A stretch of DNA of 33,790 nucleotides, taken from NCBI GenBank assembly GCA_964505415.1, contig CAZDHW010000018.1, positions 1 through 33,790 on the forward strand, given 5' to 3'. Under the pieces are notes generated by a model. It had not been told where the DNA came from. It saw nothing but the letters and a program-made list of their open reading frames with translations, and made no database searches. This document shows, one piece after another, positions 24,872 to 32,510 of the stretch. The stretch's first letter is position 1. Each line of letters opens with the position of its first letter. The stretch comes from DTDR01 sp964505415 (GTDB lineage: Bacteria > Hydrothermota > Tepidihabitantia > Tepidihabitantales > DTDR01). Made by a program: the position numbers and the translations under genes.

Positions 24872-25771
24872 ATGCTGGCTATCCGCCCAAAAGATTTAGA
24901 AAGTATTGCGATTTTAGAAGAGACTACTTATGGTCCTGATCGGGAAGATTCTTCCATTCATATTAGTATTCCGATAATCCTTGGTAGTTGCCAAGATAAA
25001 GAGGCGGTGATTAGTGTTACCACCGATTTGATTGATTTTTCTCGTCGCTATCAACATGCGGCTGCCTGGTTTATTTCTGAGGAATTACAAAAAAAATTGG
25101 AAGCTGCTGATGAGATATTGGTTTCCGATAACCCGGCTTATGGCGGAATTATCTTATCAAGAGAAATTGATAATTACCATATGCAAGTGAGATTAATTAA
25201 ACAGTTTGGTATGTACACGGTAGATATCAAATGGCATAATGACCGGATTGGCGATGAGTTTTCTTTACAACAATATTATGCCTATTTAAAACTTCGCCCA
25301 ACAATAAAAAATTTTGATTGGGAAGATATTGTTTTAGACGAAAGGGGTTTTTCTTTAAAAGGTAATTTTCCTAATTGGCAAGAAAAAATTGAAGAATTGC
25401 GCCATTCTTTATTTTTATCCTCCTTAGATTTTAATTTAGATTATGAGATTTTCTATTATTTTTACCAGAAGATAAAAACAATCGCTCAAGAGAAAGAATT
25501 GATAAGAAGAGTTGACTACTATTACTATGAAAAAAAGCGGGAGATGATTTTAGATATTATTTTGTGGAATTACAATATAAAATTATTATCTTTAAAAAGT
25601 GAAGAGATAGATGATAAAAAAATAATTATCGGTAAAAATAAAGAAGAGAAGGATGAAGAGATGATTGAGTTTTTAAATTTTTTTATTAAATATTTAAAAG
25701 AAGAAATTAATTTAATTAAAATTCGTCGGGAAAAGTATTTCCGTGAAAGACCAATTTATGGTCAAAGATAG
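24872..25771 (+). CDS. uncharacterised protein upstream of murA
   Basis: I do not recognise this 299-aa soluble protein. It shows no signal peptide or membrane segment. The first 160 residues look mixed alpha/beta (HISIPIILGSCQDKEAVISV, FGMYTVDIKWHNDRIGDEF). The rest is helical and charged, rich in Tyr and Lys (IRRVDYYYYEKKREM). No catalytic motif stands out. The start is the ATG 5 nt after a -10 box, and the gene overlaps murA by 14 bp, or 29 bp if murA starts at its GTG. Strict linkage to murA hints at envelope growth, but nothing in the protein itself shows this. Confidence 0.75.
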   Translation: MLAIRPKDLESIAILEETTYGPDREDSSIHISIPIILGSCQDKEAVISVTTDLIDFSRRYQHAAAWFISEELQKKLEAADEILVSDNPAYGGIILSREIDNYHMQVRLIKQFGMYTVDIKWHNDRIGDEFSLQQYYAYLKLRPTIKNFDWEDIVLDERGFSLKGNFPNWQEKIEELRHSLFLSSLDFNLDYEIFYYFYQKIKTIAQEKELIRRVDYYYYEKKREMILDIILWNYNIKLLSLKSEEIDDKKIIIGKNKEEKDEEMIEFLNFFIKYLKEEINLIKIRREKYFRERPIYGQR

Positions 25772-27023
25772 ATTGGTTATTGAAGGAGGCAGAAGACTAA
25801 AAGGCAAAGTAAAAATTGCCAGTGCCAAAAATGCTGTCTTACCCATTTTAGCCGCTACCCTTTTAACTGAAAAAAAAGTTATTCTTAAGGAGATTTCTCT
25901 GGTTGCCGATGTTTTGACAATGGTTGATTTATTGAAAGCGATTGGCTCACAAATAAAAATTGATAATAATAATCTCATAATTGATAATTCCCAAGTTAAT
26001 TCTTTTAATCCGCCGGAAGAGAGTACTAAAAAAATAAGGGCCTCTTATTATTTGATTGCTCCGCTACTTTCTCGTTTCAAAAGAGTTAAAATTAATTATC
26101 CGGGTGGCTGTGAAATTGGGACAAGACCGATTGATTTACATATTAAAGGGTTAATGGCTTTAGGAGCGAAGATAATTCTCCGGGAGAAATATTTAGAAGG
26201 AGAGGTTGAGGATTTTAAAGGCAATGAGATTTATTTGTATGGCTATAAAGGACCAAGTGTTGGTGCCACCTGTCAGGTATTATTAGCCGCGGTTAAAGCC
26301 AAAGGAAAGACAACTATTTTTGGTGCTGCCTGCGAACCGGAGGTTGTTGATTTGGTAAATTTCTTAAAAAGGATGGGTGCGGAAATCTATGGTGCCGGCA
26401 CACCGGTGATTGAAATCTACGGAAAAGAAGAATTGGAGGGAACTGAATACGAGCCAATCCCGGACCGAATCGAAGCCGGAACCTTTTTGTGTGCCGGTTT
26501 AATTACTGATGGCGAAATTACGGTTGAAAATGTGATTCCCCACCATTTAAATATAGTGCTTAAAAAATTGGAAGAGGTTGGCGGTTGGTTAAAGATAGAA
26601 GAAAATAAAATTACCATAAAAAGAAAGGAAAAAGAATTAAAACCACTAAATATTGCTACCTTTTTTTATCCCGGTTTTCCTACTGATTTACAGGCGCAAT
26701 TTATTGTTTTGGCTTCTTTGGCTAATGGTGAGAGTATTGTTGAGGAAAATATCTTTGAAAAAAGATTTGCCCATTGCTACGAGTTGAAAAAAATGGGTGC
26801 GGAAATAGAAATTATTGGCAATAAGGCGATTATCAAAGGGAAAGATAAACTTATCGGCAGTGAAGTTAATGCTACCGATTTAAGGGCATCAGCCAGTTTG
26901 GTTTTAGCCGGTTTAGTTGCTTATGGAAAAACAACAATAAATAATTACCACCATTTAAATCGGGGATATTACCAATTTGCCGAAAAACTTAATACCCTTG
27001 GCGCGAAAATCTATCAAGAATAA
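25758..27023 (+). CDS. murA: UDP-N-acetylglucosamine 1-carboxyvinyltransferase
   Basis: Transfers enolpyruvate from PEP to UDP-GlcNAc, the first committed step of peptidoglycan synthesis, in the cytosol. Signatures: Lys24/Asn25 in ASAKNAVLPILAATLL; the catalytic cysteine Cys118 in YPGGCEIGTRPIDLH, so a fosfomycin-sensitive type residue is kept; PSVGATCQ; DRIEAGTF; and the C-terminal ATDLRASASLVLAGL and NRGYYQFAEKLNTLGA. With the ATG at 25758 it has 421 aa, the normal length. The GTG at 25743 would add five residues that are not family-like. It overlaps the preceding gene and shares its promoter. It indicates that this bacterium makes a peptidoglycan precursor. Confidence 0.95.
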   Translation: MVKDRLVIEGGRRLKGKVKIASAKNAVLPILAATLLTEKKVILKEISLVADVLTMVDLLKAIGSQIKIDNNNLIIDNSQVNSFNPPEESTKKIRASYYLIAPLLSRFKRVKINYPGGCEIGTRPIDLHIKGLMALGAKIILREKYLEGEVEDFKGNEIYLYGYKGPSVGATCQVLLAAVKAKGKTTIFGAACEPEVVDLVNFLKRMGAEIYGAGTPVIEIYGKEELEGTEYEPIPDRIEAGTFLCAGLITDGEITVENVIPHHLNIVLKKLEEVGGWLKIEENKITIKRKEKELKPLNIATFFYPGFPTDLQAQFIVLASLANGESIVEENIFEKRFAHCYELKKMGAEIEIIGNKAIIKGKDKLIGSEVNATDLRASASLVLAGLVAYGKTTINNYHHLNRGYYQFAEKLNTLGAKIYQE

Positions 27024-27150
27024 AATTTACCAATTTTTTATTTTTTTAAAACCATTGACTTTAAATTACTTCCAAAAATAAAAATTTATAGATATTTTGA
27101 CAAATTATTGAAAATCAAAAACTTGTAAAAATTTACCAATTTTTTTATTT
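27022..27150 (+). repeat. direct repeat of an AATTTACCAATTTTTTATTT module
   Basis: A sequence of about 22 bp (27022-27043) recurs at 27128-27150 with one extra T. Each copy is followed within 7-12 bp by TTGACT (27055-27060 and 27158-27163). The second TTGACT is part of a good promoter; the first has no clear -10. It may be a duplicated upstream element. Confidence 0.5.
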
Positions 27151-27157
27151 AAATTAT

Positions 27158-27185
27158 TTGACTAAAATAATAGTTTTGATATACT
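27158..27185 (+). promoter_or_regulatory. sigma-70-like promoter of the AraC-type gene and downstream secreted-protein genes
   Basis: TTGACT (27158-27163), a 16-bp spacer and TATACT (27180-27185). It leaves a short leader of about 17 nt containing GGAGAG before the ATG at 27209. Confidence 0.6.
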
Positions 27186-27208
27186 TTGGCGTTAGCATTG
27201 GAGAGACC

Positions 27209-27598
27209 ATGATGAATATTGAGGACTGGGCGCAATTTATAAATAAAAAACCAGATATCACAATAAAGCGGATAGCCAAAGATAGGAAAATTCCCCTTCC
27301 CACTTTCTATGCCAAATGGGATGGAAAATATTCCCCAAAGAAATTTTTGACAATTTTAAGATTGACAAAGGCACTTAAATTATTATCCTTTAACCATTCA
27401 AAGATAAAAGATATTTCTTGGGAATTAAGGTTTTGTGACCATTTTTATTTTTGTAAATGGTTTAAGAAGCTTACTGGTATTTCGCCGAAGCGATTCCAAT
27501 TAAAATATGGTTATTATTTCCGCACTGCTCAATATTCAAAAATTAAACTAAAAAATTTTGATATTAATTTAATTCTTTGGGCATTAAAAATTATATAA
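27209..27598 (+). CDS. small AraC-type helix-turn-helix protein
   Basis: Start chosen at ATGATG (27209), with GGAGAG a few bases upstream, giving about 129 aa. An upstream TTG would lie in the -35 box. Residues from about 45 to 107 match the AraC/XylS DNA-binding fold, especially the second helix-turn-helix and the exit signature: RLTKALKLL, ISWELRFCDHFYFCKWFKKLTGISPKRFQ. There is no sensor domain beyond about 40 N-terminal residues. It ends 1 bp before the first of the WYWNG genes, suggesting it regulates or is co-transcribed with them. It is a probable DNA-binding regulator with unknown signal. Confidence 0.75.
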   Translation: MMNIEDWAQFINKKPDITIKRIAKDRKIPLPTFYAKWDGKYSPKKFLTILRLTKALKLLSFNHSKIKDISWELRFCDHFYFCKWFKKLTGISPKRFQLKYGYYFRTAQYSKIKLKNFDINLILWALKII

Positions 27599-27599
27599 A

Positions 27600-28139
27600 A
27601 TGGCTTTTTATCTTCTTTTAATTTCAATTTTCTTTAATTTGGAAAAAAGGGCTTGTTGGTATTGGAATGGCAATAATTGGCAAAGGGCAGATTCAACAAT
27701 TGCCCAACTATTTTTAAAAATCACTAATCTTAATGATTCTTGTAATAAATCAAATTGGCGAATCAGATATTTTACCAAAATAATTTGTGAACTTCAAAGA
27801 AGGACAAGAACAGTTGGTTATTGGAAAAACCATCCGGAAGAATGGCCCCAGCCTTATAATCCCAATGATACCTTTTATTTAAGTAATAAAACCTATTTAG
27901 AAGTTTTATGGCATGAGCCAAGGGGTGATGCCTATTATATCCTTGCCCATCAATTTATTGCTGCCCTTTTAAATAAAGCCAGTGGTTGTCCAGTTCCTTC
28001 TGATGTAGAAAATATTTTAATAGAAGCCGATTTATGGTTTCAAGTAATGAGACCACCAATAAGACCTTCTTCAAGAGAAGGTAAAAAGGCAATTAGGTGG
28101 TCAGAAAGATTAGATATTTATAATAATTATGGAAGATAA
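27600..28139 (+). CDS. secreted WYWNG-domain protein with a GYWKNHPEEWP domain
   Basis: The 179-aa protein starts with a short hydrophobic signal (MAFYLLLISIFF). Residues 19-53 (CWYWNGNNW ... NDSCNKSNWRI) match the N-terminal domain of the next two genes, including identical DNA over GGTATTGGAATGGCAATAAT. The rest carries TRTVGYWKNHPEEWP (about 69-83) and ILAHQFIAALLNKASGC. From memory this motif pair belongs to an uncharacterised domain found in many exported bacterial proteins. The ATG follows the regulator stop by 1 bp and has no Shine-Dalgarno; TATATAAA lies directly in front. The function is unknown and the surface location is inferred. Confidence 0.65.
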   Translation: MAFYLLLISIFFNLEKRACWYWNGNNWQRADSTIAQLFLKITNLNDSCNKSNWRIRYFTKIICELQRRTRTVGYWKNHPEEWPQPYNPNDTFYLSNKTYLEVLWHEPRGDAYYILAHQFIAALLNKASGCPVPSDVENILIEADLWFQVMRPPIRPSSREGKKAIRWSERLDIYNNYGR

Positions 28140-28151
28140 AATTTTTAATAA

Positions 28152-28173
28152 AAACCAACTTGCCTCCATGGGT
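28152..28173. repeat. left arm of a perfect 22-bp inverted repeat
   Basis: Starts AAACCAACTTGCC and ends CCATGGGT. It is the exact reverse complement of 28867-28888, with a mismatch on both sides of the 22 bp. It lies between the stop at 28139 and the gene at 28212. Confidence 0.85.
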
Positions 28174-28211
28174 GTTTTTAAAAAACAAAAAGAAAGTAAT
28201 GGAGGTGTAAC

Positions 28212-28859
28212 ATGTTAAAGAAAGCACTTATTTTAGTTGCTTTATTTAGTTTAACCTTTGCCGTTTGGCAAGAAAGACCAGCTTGGTATTGGAATGGCAA
28301 TAATTGGGTTTCTCAGTTTAACAATGCTACTGCTCGTGGAAGACTTTGGCTTGATTACTATCCAGTTGCCGATTCTTGCAACAAAGAGCGTTGGGAGATT
28401 CCCTTTAAAGATTCTATTTCAGTTGCTCAATGGATTAGGTGGTCAATAGATGGTGAGAAGACATTATGGCGAATTAGGAAGATTGGTGAATTTTGCGGTA
28501 TCGGTCCCATAATGTGTTTAAAGAGCAATGAGGATGTGGTGATGAGTTTTGAAGGATTTGATAATCCGACAAATGGTGAAACTGAGATTGAGAAATATTA
28601 TTATTTTACTGATACTACAACAGTTGAGCCAGATGTGAATTGGGTATGGATTTCAGCTTCCGATCTAAATAACTACACAATTAGGTTTGAATTTCCAAAC
28701 GGTTGTGAGCCACAAGCGATAAAGATGTGGGAGAAAATTAATGTTACTCAATGTGACCGAGCTTGCGAATATGTAGACCCGGATGGTGCGACCATCGTTT
28801 TGACATTAACGGTAATAAAAGACTGGATTGACCCAGAAACTGGTGAATATAATCTCTAA
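28212..28859 (+). CDS. secreted WYWNG-domain protein, copy A
   Basis: A 215-aa protein with a signal peptide (MLKKALILVALFSLTFA) and Shine-Dalgarno GGAGGTG. The N-terminal domain reads QERPAWYWNGNNWV, then VADSCNKERWEI. The body contains eight cysteines, including CGIGPIMC and CDRAC, and beta-strand-like segments (IVLTLTVIKDW). From 28365 to 28835 the DNA is the same as 29063-29533 except for one silent base (28379), while the first 150 bp and the last few codons differ. The gene is enclosed by the 22-bp inverted repeat. I know no function for this family. The variable head on a constant body suggests binding or surface-display diversity. Confidence 0.7.
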   Translation: MLKKALILVALFSLTFAVWQERPAWYWNGNNWVSQFNNATARGRLWLDYYPVADSCNKERWEIPFKDSISVAQWIRWSIDGEKTLWRIRKIGEFCGIGPIMCLKSNEDVVMSFEGFDNPTNGETEIEKYYYFTDTTTVEPDVNWVWISASDLNNYTIRFEFPNGCEPQAIKMWEKINVTQCDRACEYVDPDGATIVLTLTVIKDWIDPETGEYNL

Positions 28860-28866
28860 AAAGTAG

Positions 28867-28888
28867 ACCCATGGAGGCAAGTTGGTTT
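28867..28888. repeat. right arm of the 22-bp inverted repeat
   Basis: Reads ACCCATGGAGGCAAG and on to GGTTT, the exact reverse complement of 28152-28173. It lies 8 bp after the stop of copy A and 18 bp before the start of copy B. Confidence 0.85.
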
Positions 28889-28906
28889 AAAATGAAGGAG
28901 GTGTGA

Positions 28907-29596
28907 ATGAAAAGAATAATAATTTTAATAACTTTAATCTCAATAGAAATATTTCCTTGTTTTTGGCTTGAACGACCATCCTGGTATTGGAATGGGAGCC
29001 GTTGGATTTGTCAAACCTTAAAACCTTGGGCAAGGGGAAGATTATGGCTCTATTTCCGACCGGTTGCCGATTCTTGTAACAAAGAGCGTTGGGAGATTCC
29101 CTTTAAAGATTCTATTTCAGTTGCTCAATGGATTAGGTGGTCAATAGATGGTGAGAAGACATTATGGCGAATTAGGAAGATTGGTGAATTTTGCGGTATC
29201 GGTCCCATAATGTGTTTAAAGAGCAATGAGGATGTGGTGATGAGTTTTGAAGGATTTGATAATCCGACAAATGGTGAAACTGAGATTGAGAAATATTATT
29301 ATTTTACTGATACTACAACAGTTGAGCCAGATGTGAATTGGGTATGGATTTCAGCTTCCGATCTAAATAACTACACAATTAGGTTTGAATTTCCAAACGG
29401 TTGTGAGCCACAAGCGATAAAGATGTGGGAGAAAATTAATGTTACTCAATGTGACCGAGCTTGCGAATATGTAGACCCGGATGGTGCGACCATCGTTTTG
29501 ACATTAACGGTAATAAAAGACTGGATTGACCCAAGAACCGGCTATATCAAATCTTTACCGATTGAACCACCGCATATCGCCGATATTGAACAATAA
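28907..29596 (+). CDS. secreted WYWNG-domain protein, copy B
   Basis: A 229-aa protein with signal peptide (KRIIILITLISIEIF) and Shine-Dalgarno GGAGGTG. The head (ERPSWYWNGSRWI, ARGRLWLYFRPVADSC) differs in DNA from copy A. The following 157 residues are identical to copy A. The C-terminus is longer (TGYIKSLPIEPPHIADIEQ). The silent single difference over 471 bp means either a very recent duplication or gene conversion restricted to the body. It precedes the Ig-like protein and secretin genes. Confidence 0.7.
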   Translation: MKRIIILITLISIEIFPCFWLERPSWYWNGSRWICQTLKPWARGRLWLYFRPVADSCNKERWEIPFKDSISVAQWIRWSIDGEKTLWRIRKIGEFCGIGPIMCLKSNEDVVMSFEGFDNPTNGETEIEKYYYFTDTTTVEPDVNWVWISASDLNNYTIRFEFPNGCEPQAIKMWEKINVTQCDRACEYVDPDGATIVLTLTVIKDWIDPRTGYIKSLPIEPPHIADIEQ

Positions 29597-29619
29597 TTAA
29601 ATTTGCTATAAAATTTTGA

Positions 29620-31161
29620 ATGTTTAAATTTTTAACTTTACTTTTTTTAATTAATCAAGGAGAATTTTCTATTTCACCATTATATTTTGATATAAAAGCA
29701 CCAGCCGGAGCAAGAAGAAAGGTAATAATAACGGTTGTAAATGAGACCTATACTGAAAGACTAAAACTTCTTTTAAAAAGGGCAGATATTATTGAAAAAG
29801 AAGATGGCGTCTATAAGCCAGTAGAAATTGGTCAAGGTGCTCCTTCCTGTGCCAATTGGTTAAAGTTTAAAGATAGTATAATTGAACTTTCACCCCAATC
29901 AGGAAAAGAGATTGAGGTATTTATTGAGATTCCTACTGGTGTTAAAGGTGGCAGATACGGAGCAATAACTTTTGAGACGCAACCGACTGTTGAAGAAAGA
30001 AAATATAAAACAAAAATACCGGTATTTTTTGAGATTGCTATTCAGCCAGAAACAAAGCCAAAAGTCAGTATTACCGATATAAAAATTGTTGATAATTTAA
30101 AAAAAATTCCCCGCTTTATGTTTTATCAATTGAAAGATGCGATTGCCATTTTGGTTAATACTAAAAATGAAGGTGATATCCACGCAGTCTGTCACGGTAA
30201 TTTAATTTTAAGGGATAAAAGAGGAAGAAAGATAAAGGAATTTCCTTTAGGTGGTGGCCGGGGAATTATTTTACCTAACACAACAGTTGAATTAGCATCC
30301 ATTATCAAAAGACCGCCACCTGGTGAATATGTTGTTGATGCGATTATCAGGTATGGTACATTATCCCCGGCCAAAGCCCAAGGAACTTTTACTATTTTAT
30401 CAAAAAAGATTGAAAAGAAAGAGATTTCTACCACTGGAACAATTTTATTATCGGTGAAACCAGAAATAATTGAATTGCCCATTCTTCCCGGTGCCTTTCG
30501 TATAAGAACAATTATGCTGGAAAATGAAGATGATAAAGAGATAAAAGTTAATGCTGAATTTAAAGAACTTATTAATGATGAAGAAGGCAATTTAGTTTCG
30601 TCTGATTCTTTTGGTTATGAATATTCGGCAATAAAATTTGTTGAGTTAGAAGAAAAAGAATTTACTTTAAAACCAAAAGAGAAAAAGATGTTAAAGATAA
30701 AATTCAATATTCCGAAAGAAGAGAATTCTGGTGGTCGGTATGCCGCTTTAATTTTATCAGCTTCCAAAGAAGGTGAAAAAATACCAGCAACTTTTGAACT
30801 GCCGATATTTTTAAATTTTGTGGGCAAGGCAAATGAAGACCTTAAATTAGAAAAGATTGAAGTGAGTGGGAAAAAGCCAGCCAATTTTTATATCTATTTA
30901 GAAAATATTGGTGATATCCATTTAAAACCTACTGGTAGTATTCAGATAAATCAAAAGTTAAAAACCAGCGCCGGCGAAAAATTGGTAAAGATTAGCGAAT
31001 TGAAATTGAAGGAATTAAAAGATTATTTTTTGCCCAAAAGAAAAATAAGGATGGTGACCGAAGAAAGTGTAATCTTAAAGAAAGGAACATATGTAATAAA
31101 AGTTTTAATCAATTATGGTAAAAATAAAGAGATAATTTACGAAAGGGAGGTGACATTGTGA
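29620..31161 (+). CDS. exported two-repeat Ig-like protein (DUF916/pilus-chaperone-like)
   Basis: A 513-aa protein with a short signal peptide (MFKFLTLLFLINQG). It has two similar halves. Each begins with a strand pair that fits the DUF916/WxL-interacting or periplasmic-chaperone type Ig fold (SPLYFDIKAPAGARRKVIITVVN; VKPEIIELPILPGAFRIRTIMLEN). Each contains a GGRY motif (GVKGGRYGAITFE; NSGGRYAALIL) and an NxGDIH motif (KNEGDIHAVCHG; ENIGDIHLKPTG). No enzyme motif is visible. TATAAA lies 7 nt before the ATG and no Shine-Dalgarno is present. The stop overlaps the secretin start (GTGA), so the two products are made together. It is likely a periplasmic or surface partner of the secretin, possibly a chaperone or adhesion scaffold. 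Confidence 0.72.
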   Translation: MFKFLTLLFLINQGEFSISPLYFDIKAPAGARRKVIITVVNETYTERLKLLLKRADIIEKEDGVYKPVEIGQGAPSCANWLKFKDSIIELSPQSGKEIEVFIEIPTGVKGGRYGAITFETQPTVEERKYKTKIPVFFEIAIQPETKPKVSITDIKIVDNLKKIPRFMFYQLKDAIAILVNTKNEGDIHAVCHGNLILRDKRGRKIKEFPLGGGRGIILPNTTVELASIIKRPPPGEYVVDAIIRYGTLSPAKAQGTFTILSKKIEKKEISTTGTILLSVKPEIIELPILPGAFRIRTIMLENEDDKEIKVNAEFKELINDEEGNLVSSDSFGYEYSAIKFVELEEKEFTLKPKEKKMLKIKFNIPKEENSGGRYAALILSASKEGEKIPATFELPIFLNFVGKANEDLKLEKIEVSGKKPANFYIYLENIGDIHLKPTGSIQINQKLKTSAGEKLVKISELKLKELKDYFLPKRKIRMVTEESVILKKGTYVIKVLINYGKNKEIIYEREVTL

Positions 31162-32414
31162 AAAGATTAATTTTCTTTTTATTTATCACCTTTATTTTTG
31201 CCCAAGAAGAGTTATTACCAGAAAGTTTAAAAAAAGAGGTTCCGGAAGAGACGATTATTAAAGAAGAAACAGTAAAAGCTGAGCCGAGGGTAAGTAATGT
31301 CTTTTATGAAAGCGAATTAAATCAGGTATTAAAAGAGATTTCTGAGCAGGTAGGAATTCCCATTATTACTGATGGCACTGTCTCTGGACAAGTAACAATG
31401 GAGATAAAAGACCTGCCATTAGAAGAATGTCTAAAAAGAATCCTTTTCCCCTTAGGATTTTCCTTTAAGAAACTTGATAATTATTATCTTGTTGGTAGTG
31501 GTAAGCCGGATTATCCTTCTTTCAGTTTATTGTCAACTTGTGAGATAATCCGACCAAATTATTTAAAGGCAAAAGATATTTTTAGTTTACTTTCGGATTT
31601 TTATAAGCCCTATGTAAAAGTTAATGAAGAGATAAATGCCTTAGTTATTACTGCTCCTAACCAGATAATTGAAAAATTTAAAGAAGACTTAAAAAATATT
31701 GATAAACCACCAAGACAGGTTTTGATTGAAGCCTTAGTTACTGAAGTTTCTACCGATGCCTTAAAGGAATTTGGTATAAATTGGAGTGGAAAATTGTTTA
31801 AAGGAGGAGATACTTTCAACATCTTTGCCAATTTCACCAAATTATTAGATACCACTTTTGGTATTGTTTATAAAGTAATAACTAAAGACTTGGGAAAAGG
31901 TTGGTTTTATACTTTTTTACCGACCTTAGAGGCGATGGTGGAAAAAGGGAAGGCAACAGTAAAGGCTAATCCGAAATTGGTAACGATTGAAGGACAAAAG
32001 GCAAGTATTACCGTTGGCAAAGAACAATATTATCAAATGCTTACCGGTCCACCCCAATATCCTTATGTTCGCTTAGAAGTAGTAAAATTTGGTACTTCTT
32101 TAAATATCACTCCTTTTATTTCGGATAAAGATGAGATAACTGTGGAGATTGAGCCGGAAGTGAGCGATTTTGTTGGTAAAGGTGTTGGCGATTTACCATT
32201 AATATCAAGAAGGGGAGTAAAAACCCAGATAAGGGTAAAGGATGGGGAAAAGATAGTTATTGGTGGTCTATTGACAAAGAATGAAAGGGTTATCCAAAGG
32301 AAAATTCCCCTTTTAGGTGATATCCCAATTTTAGGTTTCTTTTTTAGATACAATCGAAAGGTTACCGATAATAGCGAGGTGATAATTATCATCACTCCCC
32401 ACATATTGAAATAA
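31158..32414 (+). CDS. secretin-family outer-membrane channel protein (GspD/PilQ-like)
   Basis: A 418-aa protein with GTG start behind GGGAGGTGA and a signal peptide (KRLIFFLFITFIFAQ). An STN-like domain (about 45-115: LNQVLKEISEQVGIPIITDG, LPLEECLKRIL) is followed by an N1-type domain (about 133-190: EIIRPNYLKAKDIFSLLSDF). The C-terminal secretin domain has VKANPKLVTIEGQKASITVG, the GGLL turn and the KIPLLGDIPILGFFFR signature with IIIITPHIL. Secretins form outer-membrane pores for type II secretion, type IV pili or related export. No ATPase, inner-membrane platform or pilin is in the window, so the partner machinery must be elsewhere. Coupling to the Ig-like protein gene suggests a dedicated export or assembly role. 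Confidence 0.9.
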   Translation: MKRLIFFLFITFIFAQEELLPESLKKEVPEETIIKEETVKAEPRVSNVFYESELNQVLKEISEQVGIPIITDGTVSGQVTMEIKDLPLEECLKRILFPLGFSFKKLDNYYLVGSGKPDYPSFSLLSTCEIIRPNYLKAKDIFSLLSDFYKPYVKVNEEINALVITAPNQIIEKFKEDLKNIDKPPRQVLIEALVTEVSTDALKEFGINWSGKLFKGGDTFNIFANFTKLLDTTFGIVYKVITKDLGKGWFYTFLPTLEAMVEKGKATVKANPKLVTIEGQKASITVGKEQYYQMLTGPPQYPYVRLEVVKFGTSLNITPFISDKDEITVEIEPEVSDFVGKGVGDLPLISRRGVKTQIRVKDGEKIVIGGLLTKNERVIQRKIPLLGDIPILGFFFRYNRKVTDNSEVIIIITPHILK

Positions 32415-32458
32415 TTTTTCTATAGAAGATATAAAGGATATTTTAAAATTACCAAAAT

Positions 32459-32487
32459 TTGACAATAAAAAAAATTTAAAATAGAAT
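32459..32487 (+). promoter_or_regulatory. sigma-70-like promoter of rmuC
   Basis: A perfect TTGACA (32459-32464), a 17-bp spacer and TAGAAT (32482-32487). It is followed by a leader of about 17 nt with GGGAGG before the ATG at 32511. Unlike several other promoters here, this one gives a leader with a ribosome binding site. Confidence 0.7.
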
Positions 32488-32510
32488 TTCCAAATTAAAG
32501 GGAGGTAAAA

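Noticed and set aside
28152..28888. Classical insertion sequence bounded by the 22-bp inverted repeat
   Set aside because: No transposase is encoded between the arms and no target-site duplication is seen outside them.
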